Origin: Acheta domesticus
Lineage: Eukaryota; Arthropoda; Insecta; Orthoptera; Gryllidae
Direction of reading: 5' to 3'
Length of the DNA: 64,000 nucleotides
NCBI GenBank assembly: GCA_031308135.1
Contig: JAHLJT010008756.1
Location: 79,748,130-79,812,129 of the forward strand
Shown here: piece after piece, positions 1 to 10,864 of the stretch
Layout: every line of letters starts with the position of its first letter
Numbering within the stretch: position 1 is the first letter of the stretch
Made by a program: the position numbers and the translations under genes
Notes under the pieces: model-generated
Told to the model about the DNA's origin: nothing
Seen by the model: the letters and a program-made list of their open reading frames with translations, nothing else
Databases searched by the model: none

Positions 1-484
1 AACGAATTTTGAATTAGCACATTACTGGTCGTATTCGTGACCATAACTTAAATTGAAGCTTACGTATGTTTATTTTCAGAGCTGAAGTTTGAACAAATCA
101 GATTCATAGACAAAACTTCCACAAAGTAAGCTCTGGCCGAAGTAGACTTAGATAAGTTACAATTGAAACTATGCATTTCACAGATGGTAGAATTGTGTTT
201 GTCAACATGTCATTGTCTTTGGTATTCTCAGTTCTTTCGTGAGCACAAAGCAGGCAGGCATGTGATTTTGTGAGTGCAGTAGCGTATCCTATTGACTGCA
301 GTATAATTATTTATAAAAAATTAATAAATCCATTTGATTTATATTTGACCATGATTTTCTCTTATTCAATTATTAATTAAAAGATAACTATGGGGTCATT
401 ACTTGTCAAATCACTCGAAGAAAGTTGGATTTTCGACCAAATTCTTTGCAAATTTCTATAATACTAGAAAAAGGCAAGTTACAT
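1..484. other. AT-rich sequence without recognised features
   Basis: No open frame with coding character, no recognisable repeat end and no RNA gene was seen here. Confidence 0.5.
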
Positions 485-491
485 TGTGATA

Positions 492-1322
492 CAGGTGTCC
501 CATCAACTATAGACCACCCCCATAACTTCTAAACGGTTCAGGATATCGAAGTGCCGAGAGAAATTGTCTGTAATATTTTTAGTTTTCGAGAAATTAAATG
601 ATGATGATTTTGAATTAAACGGACAACATTTCGTGAAACAGCCCTTGCAACTCTCGCCTTCGGGAAAAGTGACCTTAGCAGTTCAAGACTTGCGGGGAGA
701 GAGGAGACTGAAAAGGGTGGCAAGTTTATTATCGTCCTTCCGCTACAAATTATTTTTATTTTGTTCTTTTTGATTATCGTTGCTTTGGAATTCAGTAGAA
801 GAAAAGTTCAATTCAGATGAACAAATGGCAAAAATCTCTTATTCTGATCGTTAATACTGATACCATGATATTCATGTCAAGATCATGAATTGCTGTATTT
901 ACGCCTCTATCCCTCACGGCCGCCCCTCTCACACGCCTTGTCTCCACGAAACAGTGTCGATGCCGCAAAGGCCATCTTTACCAACGGCGACTGTTGCAAG
1001 GGCTGCTGCAAGAAAAGACCGTTTACTTAAAAATAACATGTCAGAAAGTCTAATTTTATACTCAAATTACCATCAAAATATTAACATATGATACATCATG
1101 TTATTCCTCTTTTCATGATCTATACATTGCTGCTGAATAAAATATATAGTTCCATTAAAAAATCAAAGGTGGTTAAATTTCTCGAAAACTAAAAATATTA
1201 TAGACAATTTCTCTCGGCATATTACTTGCCCCATGATTCCGAATTGTTAATCGAAAACTGCATTTCGATATCCTGAACCGTTTAGAAGTTATGGGAGTGG
1301 CCCATAGTTGGTGGGACACCTG
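492..1322. mobile_element. TA-flanked inverted-repeat element (MITE-like)
   Basis: The ends are long imperfect inverted repeats. The left end reads CAGGTGTCCCATCAACTAT from 492, and the reverse complement of the right end, at 1322, reads CAGGTGTCCCACCAACTAT. The similarity continues inwards through AACTTCTAAACGGTTCAGGA and a shared tract near 560-600 and 1165-1210 (CTCGAGAAATT-type sequence). A TA dinucleotide lies immediately outside both ends (490-491 and 1323-1324), as expected for Tc1/mariner-type insertion. The interior has only short open frames, so this is a non-autonomous element. The superfamily is inferred from the TA flanks alone. Confidence 0.7.
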
Positions 1323-1324
1323 TA

Positions 1325-2005
1325 TAATGAAGGTGGTGGAACGGGGGCTAAGAAAACTTCCAAAAATATTATTTTTATGTTAGAATTATATTGTAATTAC
1401 TCATATGTAATTTGGTTGAGGGAAACTTTTTACCATCTTATCCGGGGGTACCCTTTTATCGCACAAGGCAAAATGCAATGCTATTTGATATCTTTAAAAA
1501 GTAATTCTACAAAACTTTTTAGTAAAGCTCACACCTTAACCAAGCATGTGAATCCTGCATTCCCATTGTCAAAAAAAAACTTTAAACACATTGATCTAAT
1601 ATCTTCAATTTTACTCTCTCGGCTACTATGTACGTTCGTAGAGACGTGCGTAAAGAAAAAAAAACTGCAAAACTGAAACAATATGATTTTTCCACAGAAA
1701 ACTTATACTTTGAGTTTTCTTCTCAAAAACGACTTCAATTTTTTTCTTTAAATTTATTCTCGAGTATAGCACAATATGTTTGTAAAAATGGTGAAAGTTC
1801 CATTATAGTATTTATTGAATTTTCTAAATAATTATTTGCAACGGTTAATTTTTTCAGCTTATTCCTACAATTGTAATGTCGAACAATGAGATTTTTCTTA
1901 ATAAAATCTTCTCTTCGAAATCAATTCTTTAAATAATGTAGTATACAATTATTTGAAAGTAAAAGTGTATTTCGCCTCGTTTTGATTTAAAAATACTGCA
2001 TTAAA
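1325..2005. other. AT-rich sequence, no gene seen
   Basis: The short open frames here are AT-rich and show no family signature. Nothing else was recognised. Confidence 0.4.
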
Positions 2006-2009
2006 AGTA

Positions 2010-2345
2010 AGGCAAGAGAATACGCACCGTTGAAACGACACGTTTGTTAGAAAAATTAATTAAATTTCTGTATGAAATTATTTTCACCGTCCTATAAGAG
2101 CTCACAGTGCTTATCATAAGTGAAACTCACCGAAATTACCAAGAAACTACGCACAGAGAACACCCCACCGTGCACCGAGAAAATGCACCGAGAATATGCA
2201 CCGTTGAACACGACACGTTTATTAGAAAAATTAATTAAATTTCTCTATGAAATTATTTTCACCGTCATATGAGAGCTCACAGTGCTTATCATATGCGAAA
2301 CTCACCGAAATTACCAAGAAACTGCTCACAGAGAACACCCCACCG
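2010..2345. repeat. Direct tandem duplication, period about 174 bp
   Basis: A block beginning GCACCGTTGA and containing AATTAATTAAATTTCT, TTATTTTCACCGTC and ACTCACCGAAATTACCAAGA occurs at about 2021-2180 and again at about 2195-2345. The two copies differ at scattered positions, so the duplication is not brand new. The second copy runs on into a slightly GC-richer stretch to about 2520. No coding function is apparent. Confidence 0.75.
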
Positions 2346-2590
2346 TCACCTTTGAGGAAAGACACCGTTTCTCTTGCTGATACCGCCGACAGTGCCGAGA
2401 ATAGCCGAGAATCAGCGGTTCCGACAGCCCCGAGCCTTGACAGGCAGCGCGACGCATAGATTTCACAAGTAGATAAGGAGCGCGCCCGACCTCCGAAGCA
2501 AAAGCAAGCCGGCGAGAGCGATCGATAATAGAATGCGCTTTGTCCTACTCTAATTACTGGTCACTTGATTTAGCTTTAGATCTCATTTAA

Positions 2591-2815
2591 TCCAATCAAA
2601 ACCATTAGTGAAAAGTACAACAACATCTAGACAGAACAGACAACTGGTCAACAATTTGGAAAATTAAATCCCCTGTCAAAATATTGTCTCTAAAGCACTT
2701 CTATCAATTAAAACAATTTGTGAAAAAATACAACATCTAGACAGAACACACTACTGGTCAACAATTTGGGAAATTAAATCTACTGCCAAAATATTGTCGC
2801 TAAAACACTTCTACA
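2591..2815. repeat. Direct tandem duplication, period about 110 bp
   Basis: CAACATCTAGACAGAACA followed by CTGGTCAACAATTTGG occurs at 2621 and at 2731, with the same flanking order. It lies just upstream of a decayed reverse-transcriptase fragment on the same strand and may be part of that element. Confidence 0.65.
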
Positions 2816-2839
2816 ATCAACAACTACTTCCCCTTTTAC

Positions 2840-3535
2840 AATCAACAACAGTAAAATACCGTTGACTCCGCATGATCACACAGTCAAATACCTTGGGCTA
2901 AACGTAGACACAAAACTGAACTGGAATCCTCATATTACAACCCAAACTCAATAAGCAAAATGCAAAATAACAAAATTAAAACTTCTAATAAACTCCAAGA
3001 GCTGCCCATCAATAGACAATGCCATTACATTATACAGAGCAGCTATCAGACCCTTAATGTTATACGTATGCCCCATTTGAACAAACGCATTAGCTACAAC
3101 CATAAATAAATAGCAAATGATAGAAAATAAATTTCTCCGATTAGCAGCCCACGCTCCAAGGTTTATATCCTACAAACAAATACACAAATAACTGAATATA
3201 AAATCCATCACTAAACACAAGCCCATCTCTCCAATAACTTTTGCCCTAAACTCAATACCACACGCCATCCACGACAGCCTCGCCTCAACAGACTACATAC
3301 TTCAATAATAAAATAAATAAAATAAAAACCCGATACCCTTTAACTCCTTTCTAAACGTATTCTCGAACATTTGTTAACAGTAAGTGCATACTGTAGCTTC
3401 CTACCCCCTTCCTGTAGTTAGAGAAAGTTTTTTAAATTAGAAAATAAGAATAGTTGTAAGCCATTCAATGCCTATGAAAAAGTGAAATTAAACCAAACTA
3501 TGTATTTCCGAATGAAAAATAAATATGTATTAAAA
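2840..3535 (+). pseudogene. Jockey-type LINE reverse transcriptase, C-terminal remnant
   Basis: Conceptual translation on the plus strand gives KYLGLNVDTKLNWNPHI and then AAIRPLMLYVCPI, the signature of the region just after the polymerase domain in Jockey-clade non-LTR retrotransposons. The intact relative at 39.9-42.6 kb has KYLGMQLDTKLNWKTHI and SVIRPTMTYACPIW in the same order. Several stop codons interrupt the frame. A short 3' untranslated stretch with AAAT-rich sequence follows to about 3535. This is a 5'-truncated, inactive copy. Confidence 0.75.
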
Positions 3536-3728
3536 AATGTTATTAAGTGAGAATACTGAAATGATAAGTCTAATAAAACTGCCTGAAGATGGTAGCACAT
3601 CTTCCTCTTCAACATTATTTTACATGTGGTCAACACGTACTTCACTACAAAGTACCGTACTGAACATATTGATGTTCAGTTCGGTATTACCGGAACATAT
3701 TACCGGAAGTTCCCTAACTGGTAAGTAG

Positions 3729-3795
3729 AAGTAGTTTTAAGGAGAAAATTTCCATATTAAATTTCCAAGTAGTTTTAAGGAGAATCAATTCCATA
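3729..3795. repeat. Short direct repeat, two copies
   Basis: AAGTAGTTTTAAGGAGAA followed by TTCCAT occurs twice within about 67 bp (starting near 3729 and 3766). It is probably a small local duplication upstream of peptide gene copy 1. Confidence 0.6.
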
Positions 3796-3879
3796 ATAAT
3801 TGCCATTTTGCTCGTTGAAAATATTCTTATTTAATATGTTGTTGTCAACTATCTGAAAAAGCATTTCACACATCAGCTA

Positions 3880-4107
3880 CCTTATTACACCGCTACATAA
3901 AGTTAACGAACATGCAAAGGTCGGCCGAGGTACCAATCATGGCAACGTGGCCGGTGCCAGGGTCTTCGTGCTTGGGTACCCACCCACCTGCCTTCCACAC
4001 TGGACCACCTTCGGGGCACTCCCCGTCCGTGATGCAGAGTATAAAAGGATTGGACAGTCTCTACTCTGGCACAGTCAGCTACCGCAGACCTCCACACAAC
4101 TTCAAAC
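3880..4107 (+). promoter_or_regulatory. Promoter of peptide gene copy 1
   Basis: TATAAAA lies at 4040-4046. It is followed by ACAGTCTCT and the initiator-like GGCACAGTCAGCT (about 4067-4080), then the leader CGCAGACCTCCACACAACTT before the ATG at 4108. All four copies share this TATA, initiator and leader order. Compared with the other copies, this promoter lacks the TGACGTAG box but keeps the CCGGTGCCAGGGT stretch (3951-3963). The transcription start is inferred from spacing. Confidence 0.8.
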
Positions 4108-5156
4108 ATGTACTCCAACCTGGTGCGTAGTCAAAATTCTTCTACAAATCATATTAACTTAGCATCTACACCTGTTTTGAGCTAATTGAAATATTTTTTT
4201 AAAATAATGATTGCAGCAATAATGAACACAGTATTGCATAGTAATTCCATTGACTTCGTGTTCTTGGCTTGCAAATATTTAAAATAAAACCGTTTAGTAC
4301 AATAAAAAACTTCAAAATTACTTGGAATATATTGTTACTAATAATTTGATTTAATCGTGGAATAGTATGTACTTAACCTAACATCAGGATCGTCGATATT
4401 AGCAACAATTATATATTAAACATCAAGGATCTCATTTATAATTTTACTACAATTTTTTACATTTTTATATTCAATGAACTGGAATGTGGCTTCATAAATG
4501 AATGGGTGAAAACCAGAAAGGTACAAGTGACATTTTATAAATTCCGAGGAAAACGTGTTTGTATTTGGCTATTTTTCAGGGTTAATGTAATTTTATAGTT
4601 TTAATGAAGAATTGAAATGCCGTGGTTTTAATGATGACACAAATCACCACGACTTTACAGTGATATTGAATTAAATAAACAGTTTTTTTCAGAATTTATA
4701 AAATGTCACTTGTACCGTTCTCGTTTTCACCCATTCAAATATGTTTTTACAAATAATTTTATGTTTTATAGGTGAATTTTGGGGATTAGTACATCATAAA
4801 TCATCTTGTGTTCATACAGTGTAGTACAATATAAAAATAAGAAATCATTATATAATACATACCCTTTATTTCTTCATGAATTAATTCCGCATTTATTTAT
4901 TTTGTTTTGTTTTAAATATTTATTTTCAGACTTTTTTTGTATTGTTTTCTTTCCCTAGCTTTCACGTGATCTCATTGTTATTTTGTGTCGCTAGGTTCTG
5001 GTGGCGCTGGTGGTGGTGGCTGCTCTGTTGGCGGTGGCGGCGGCGCAGATCTCGCTGGGCGCCCCCGGCGCGCACCCCGGCCTGGCCTACAGCAGCAGCG
5101 CCCGCGCGCAGATCTCGCGCGCAGGCCTCGTCTACGGCCCCGGCCTCATCTACTAA
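4108..5156 (+). CDS. Small secreted peptide precursor, copy 1 (two exons)
   Basis: Exon 1 (4108-4122) encodes MYSNL and ends at donor GTGCGT. Exon 2 (4995-5156) follows acceptor TCGCTAG and encodes 53 residues plus TAA. The predicted precursor has 58 residues. The first 22 or so form a hydrophobic signal peptide rich in Val, Ala and Leu with a likely cut after VAAA. The mature part starts with Gln and holds two 15-residue modules, QISLGAPGAHPGLAY and QISRAGLVYGPGLIY, joined by SSSARA. AATAAA lies at 5174-5179, 18 bp after the stop. The start was chosen because all four copies share the leader, the ATG and the splice frame; frames opening inside the intron are not supported. Exon 1 differs from the other copies (MFSNV). 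The product family is unknown; a neuropeptide-like precursor or cuticle peptide is possible but unproven. Confidence 0.8.
4500..4736. mobile_element. Inverted-repeat MITE in the intron of peptide gene copy 1
   Basis: The left arm GAATGGGTGAAAACCAGAAA and the reverse complement of the right arm GAATGGGTGAAAACGAGAAC match over about 45 bp, continuing through GGTACAAGTGACATTTTATA. The arms enclose about 150 bp of AT-rich DNA. It has no coding capacity. It explains part of the larger intron in this copy (872 bp against 487 bp in copy 2). Confidence 0.8.
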
Positions 5157-5179
5157 GCTGCGCGCACTAGCTCAATAAA

Positions 5180-6720
5180 GTCACTCTTTCTATTTAATAT
5201 TGTCTTTTGCTTTTCTCCTTATTCTCGTTTCACTAATCCTGTCTGACAATAAAATATTAGAAATAGCTGCCTTGAAGGTTCCCGTAACTCAGAAGACAAA
5301 AAGTATATTTCTGGAAGGGGGACGTTGAGAACAAAGGAAAATTGTTATAAATCATTTTCGATGTAAATATCAGATAATATACGAAGCATTTGCACCAAGC
5401 TGTACTCTCAACCACAGTATTCCCACATCTCATCAAAATCTTTATTCCGATGGTCACAACGGTGTGTCTTTCAGTAGTGTTCAGAAGAGTTGATTAAAAA
5501 TACCAAGCACCCACGCTGAAGAAACATTAATCAGGCAGGAGTATGCAATTACGAGTACTACAGGTGTAGAACGCTATCCCTGTGGAAGGACTACACGTTT
5601 ATGGTATTGTCGATTTTATTAGTTTAATATTATTTAATCATTTCTGCTGTGGAGGAAAATTCTATTAAATACTTCTACATACTTCATATTATCATTCAAT
5701 ATTAGTTAAGATTAACTTCAATATGTAATTTTAAAAATGTACACTTCTGAAGATTTCCTTTATATTTATTCCAAAAGTACCTTCGTAAAAATGCGAATGA
5801 GTTGTCTGTAAAAGTTTCTGGATTGATACATCCTAATTAGGACTTTCGAACATGTTCTTTATATTAAATGCCCAAGATACTTCACGCATAGCATGACCAA
5901 ATTCTGTACACCTTTTTGTCAGAGAAAACATTTCCACGCGGAGCATTTCAAATACAGAATTAAGTTTCAAAATATTTTCTCAAAACAAATGTATAGTTTA
6001 AGGGCTTAAATTTTTCCACAACTCAAAAATGCGTTTCGAGATAAACGCGTGTAAATTTTGCAGTGGTGGTTGAATTACAGGTATCACACGCTTAGTAACT
6101 AGTTCATAAAGCCGTAAGCTTTACTAAATCGTTTCATAGGCGTTGTGTTATTCATAACAATTATAAAATGTTTTACAGTTAGTGTCATAACTGACTATTC
6201 ATATTTTTCGAGTTGAGTCAGTGTTGCTTACGAACGAACGGTTGTAGAGTTATATGAATGACAAACTATGAATTACGATAAAATTTAAAAAAAGAAACAA
6301 ATTTGAATTATTATGAGTGAATGAATGTTCTAAGTTGATAATTAATATTAGCATCCTCCAGCAGTAACAATTGCTCAACTATTATGCGACACATTACACA
6401 AACAAATAGAAACATTATTTTCTTTCTTGTCGATACTCTGCAGCCCCGTTGGGACCTTGGCTTGACATCTCGAGTACTTGCAATGGATTCGGTAGATAAG
6501 AATAGAAACAAGTAACCAGCAAATTGAATATACTCCAATTGCAGATAGTCTCTGTTCTTCACTAGTTATAAGAAATTAGAAAATAATAATTGTATAACAT
6601 GTATTGTATATCGTCGATATCCTGATGACAAATTTTTTATTGTTAAGTGAAAAGAAATAGAATGCACACTTTACCCTTTTAATATTAATTGTACAAAAAC
6701 TAAACTGTGCATAGGGCAGA
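5180..6720. repeat. Duplicated flank of peptide gene copy 1 (paralogous to 12190-13800)
   Basis: The sequence downstream of copy 1 aligns by eye, with many differences, to the sequence downstream of copy 2. Shared landmarks are AGAAATAGCTGCCTTGAAGG just after the gene, CATCAAAATCT / ATCAAAATTTCTATT, TTGAATTATTATGAGTGAAT, and ATTGCAGATA followed by ACATGTATTGT. The duplicated unit therefore runs at least 1.5 kb past the polyadenylation site. I see no gene inside it. Confidence 0.7.
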
Positions 6721-6756
6721 TTGAATTAATTGAACCATCCAAATCTCGATAAATTA

Positions 6757-8504
6757 GTGGTGCTACAGAATAGCACAGACTTCCCCGTATTAGTTTTCTA
6801 TTTCCTTTCGTCTCGGTTAGCTATTCGGACTGGCCATATTCTCTGGCCTGCTGCCATCTATCGCCGCCCAAAGTACATTTCTTTGGCATTTTCTTAATAT
6901 TTCGGTTTCCTAATAGTAAAACAGAAATATTATTTTAATAATATTAAAATAATATTTTGAGTTTTTGAAAAACATCATTAAAACTCTTTTGAAGTACATC
7001 AATTCACAAATATAATAGTGTTTACAAATTGCTGAAAATGTGCATATTAATTGTGTGAGAGATGATTCAAAAAATTACATTTCTGTAATTTTTGAAAAAA
7101 CGAAAAAATACCCCAAATTGAACTTTACATCATAATGAAGTGTGCAATTAGCACTATCAGTTCGAAAAATTTGAAGAAACAATTTTGAGCCATTTTTAAG
7201 AAAATGGCATTTGAGCGTCTCTGAAAATGCGGGATTTTGAACTAGTTTTCACAAAAAACGGTTACGTTTTCAAGAAAGTTTATATAACATTATTTAAAGC
7301 AAAGATATTCTTAAATATAATCATGCGAACAAATCACCGCTAATATAAATATTAACGACGCGAGAAACAACTCAAAAAATTACATTCTTGTAATTTCTGA
7401 AAAACAAAAGAGTAGAGCAAACTAATATTTCTGCCACCTCATAGAGTACATTAGGCACTATCCTTACCAAAAATTTAAAGAAAAAATTTGGAGTCGTTTT
7501 TGAGAAAATCTTGTTTATGTAATTTTTTTAATTTTGACCTTAATGAAAGAACTCATTATAGAGAACAATTTTTTTGAAGAAAAAATGTCTGTCTTTAATT
7601 TTGTAGTTGTTGGAAGAGGCCGAAAAAATTCAAACTTTTGTAATTTTCGAAAATCTAGAGCTGTGAAATTAGGACCTGTGCCATCTTTATACGTGTATTT
7701 TACTCTATTCTTACAAGAAATTTAAAGAATATATTTGGAGCAGTTTTCTAGAAAAGTTTGAAAATGTCTGAGGGGCTTCTTGTAAAGTACCCCGCAATTT
7801 TACGGAATCATTTTCAAAATCTCAAAGCTTGGAGTCGAGCCAGATCGACAGGGATTTCTTCAATTTGAAAAAAAATCATACGTATGGTTTAGGCACTAGT
7901 GTTCACAGACGGACGGACGGACGTTTTGCTTTCAATTTGTTTTTCGATATCAAGAACCCACAAAAGAGGGGATCTAGATTGCTTTTTCCCACGTCGTTAA
8001 TATTTACATTAGCATTAATTTGTTGACATTATTATGTCAAGGAGTACATGAGTTTTAAATAATGTTAAGTAAAGTTTTTCGAAAATTACGGTTTTCTGTG
8101 AAAACTAGCTCAAATTTCCGCATTTTCAGAAACGCTCATACACCATTTTCTCATATATGGCTGCAATTTTTTTCTTAAACTTTAGTAACGGATAGTGCTA
8201 ATTACACTCTTTAATATGAATTAGTTTATTTTGAGTTTCCGGAATTTTCTTTAAAACGGCACATTGTTTTTAAAAGAAAATTGCCATTTAGGTCTAGGTT
8301 TTTGTGTTTTTTAAAATTCTAAAATTAATATTTCCGTTATATCAATAGGTAACCCAATAATTAAGAAAATGACAAAAAATGTACTTTTGGCGATGATAGA
8401 TGGCAGCTGGCAAGAAAGAGTATGTGGCAATTCCAAATAGCTAGGGAAGACCCAAGGAAAAAGAAAACTAATACGGGAAAGTCCGTGCCATTCTATAGCA
8501 CCAC
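6757..8504. mobile_element. TA-flanked element with long terminal inverted repeats
   Basis: The left end begins GTGGTGCTACAGAATAGCAC, and the right end, reverse complemented, begins GTGGTGCTATAGAATGGCAC. Both continue into CGTATTAGTTTTCT and, about 100 bp in, GCTGCCATCTATC followed by AAAGTACATTT. TA flanks each end (6755-6756, 8505-8506). The AT-rich interior has no long open frame and contains a short GGAC tandem (about 7912-7923). The DNA directly after it (TTTGACATGACTTTCCTAAA) resembles 15745 onward in the next duplicon, so the element inserted into the duplicated flank. Confidence 0.8.
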
Positions 8505-9230
8505 TAGTTTGACATGACTTTCCTAAATTGACTTAACATTGTTATTGCTTTTAACCGTTGTCGTTTAGAAATCTGGATAAGTATCGCTTGTGCTTGACAT
8601 GCCCTTTTTATTACTTTTGAATTTGAAATGTTGATCTCATTTATTATTTAAATGGTATAATTTGCAATGATAAGTATTTTAAACAAATGTTACGTGCTTA
8701 TTCTAATTTAATTCTAATATGAGGATGTGTAACATTGTATCGCCAATGTATTTCCAACCTTGAAAAGGAGTTTAATCTAGAATATCAAAAATTGAGACAA
8801 AAAATTAGAGAATGTCTTTTGTGTCATTTCTTTACTTCTACACTAATTTACTCCGATTATATCATAAATAAACCTTACACAAAAATTGTAATTTAATATA
8901 TTTTGATAGTCAAAATCATTACAATTAACACATTTCGTAAAGGATTTAAATAAACCCCTTTGAAGTATCAGTATCAAATATCAATGACCTATTCTACACT
9001 ACTACAGTTCATCACCGTGTCCTAGAAATAATTACGTTTATATTAACCTCCAACTTCCCGTCCCCTCCTGGACCCTTTCAATATAAACTGGAATCATTAA
9101 AAAAAATATTGAATAATCAATAGCAACTTTACATTTGACTATTCTATTGAGATAGTTCAATCACAGAATTAAATAATATAATAATCAAAATAATAAATTA
9201 TTGTCAAAATAACATCATACATCACAAAGA
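8505..9230. other. Duplicon flank and AT-rich sequence without genes
   Basis: About 8510-8640 resembles 15745-15870 (shared AGAAATCTGGATAAGTATC and CTTGTGCTT), marking the duplicated unit. The remainder to 9230 is AT-rich and shows nothing recognisable. Confidence 0.55.
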
Positions 9231-9720
9231 AACTAACTGTCACTCAAATTTTGGTAGTAAAAACCTGTCACCTGTCAAAACCTGAAGTTTTTGGAACTTT
9301 CTAAAAATTGCAAGACTATAAAAGAACTAATTCATCAAATATCTGTAGAAAGACCATCAGGAAATATGATCAAGAGCAATATGATTTATTTTCGCGAGAA
9401 CCGTTAGTACAAAAGCAGATCTCTTTGCCAAGTCACAAAAAAGTTTGAGGAAAAACTAGTATTCCCCGAAAAACTAGTATCATTAGTTAATGAAAAAAGT
9501 ATGCGTCTATGGAGAAAGCCGAAATACTAGCAGTGCTTCTTGCAAGCACATTCACACCAAACAACAACAGAAAAAACGGAAAATTACGATTAAATTTTCA
9601 AGTTTTCGGACACTCCATGCACAACGTTCCACATAGATTTAAATTAATTTCTCCTTACGAAATGAACCAACAAGTGCCAAAAAAAAATTGTCAGGCCACA
9701 AGATAATTAATTCAAATGCT
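9230..9720 (+). pseudogene. Probable Jockey-type LINE remnant (linker region)
   Basis: The frame around 9509-9570 reads EKAEILAVLLASTFTPN. This resembles the segment between endonuclease and reverse transcriptase in Jockey elements (the intact copy here has EKASLIAKYLAKSFNPNP). The surrounding sequence is broken by stops. A reverse-transcriptase remnant follows on the same strand at 10365, so both may derive from one decayed insertion. Confidence 0.45.
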
Positions 9721-10364
9721 CTCAAAGGATTTCGTCAACAATTCTTCTGCATTTTTAAACAATACGTACATCTCCAAACTAAGAACATGACAGCCGTTTC
9801 AATTGCAAAATTGATTTTGAAAGGGTAAAAAAATATTATTTTTGGATTTTTATTTCGCCTTGAATCTAGATATGGCATAGGGATTTAAAACCCTAGTAAT
9901 AATACGCTTATGCAAGCAAGAGGCAGTAATAAATTTGGCCCTTTTATATTCAGATTTGAAAATATCACAAACAAAAACAAGTAGGTTTTTTCTAAAAAAA
10001 CTTTTATCGAATATGTTGATAGCCAAATGTATATGTTATATATTGCTACTTTATAATATTTTAGTATTTTTTTTTTTCGTTTATATCAAGTCGCATCTAC
10101 AGCTAGGTCATTAGCGACTCAGAAAATATACATTACAACAGTAATACATACATGATTTTTGGTCACTTTGAATTTTGTTTTATTTCACAATGACTTTTTC
10201 AAAGTAACAACGATCACGGATAACTCCAAAAAATATTTTTCTGCCTTGAAGAACAACGCAAGAATATATTAATGATTTCACTTCGTTACAAAAGAATTCA
10301 AAGTTCCTCTTCAACTTCAGGTTGCCAAGTAGACGTACGTAGAAGTTTTCGGTTTCCCTTCCCA

Positions 10365-10860
10365 ACAGCCATAACCATCTACAAGACCATCATCAGACCA
10401 CTCCTCCTTTACGCCTGCCCAATTTGGATCTCCGCCGCAAAAACCAACCTTAAAAAGCTTCAAATAGTTCAGAACAATTTTCTTAGAACCATCACAAATG
10501 TTCCTTGGTTCTTCACAAACTCACAGCTCCACGAAGAATTACAAATTGACTCCATACAACACCATATGACATACCTCTCCACCCAGTTCTATCACTCCAT
10601 ACCTAAATTCCACACCTAATCAACTTCAGACTCCGGAAAACTCCTTCTTACAGAACCAGAATCAAAAATAGATATCCATATCAGGCATTCCTAGTCAAAT
10701 TTACAGAAATAGATTGTTTTTAGAGGTGTTTGGAAAATACTTCCTCGCTCAGATTAGTTCATAATGTAATTTTACATAAATTAGAATGTAAGCCTTCACC
10801 ACATATGTATAGTATTTGAAAAAAAATCAATAAAAAGAGATTTCGGAATCTTTATCATTA
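10365..10860 (+). pseudogene. Jockey-type LINE reverse transcriptase, C-terminal remnant
   Basis: The frame ending at 10619 contains KTIIRPLLLYACPIW, KKLQIVQNNFLRTI, VPWFFTNSQLHEELQI and IQHHMTYLSTQFYHSI. The same ordered blocks occur in the C-terminus of the element at 39.9-40.5 kb (IRPTMTYACPIW, KILQTIQNKALRII, APWFISNQQIHHELQI). The preceding polymerase domain is missing, and the frame upstream of about 10360 is unrelated. A short untranslated tail ends near AATAAAAAGA at about 10830. Confidence 0.8.
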
Positions 10861-10864
10861 ACGC

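Noticed and set aside
4942..5178. Open frames over the GC-rich exon of the peptide genes in other frames (Arg/Pro/Gly-rich), also at 11942, 17560 and 22395
   Set aside because: They start inside the intron and run across the splice acceptor. The frame joined to the 15-bp exon 1 is the only one giving a signal peptide and a stop shared with the conserved 3' end.
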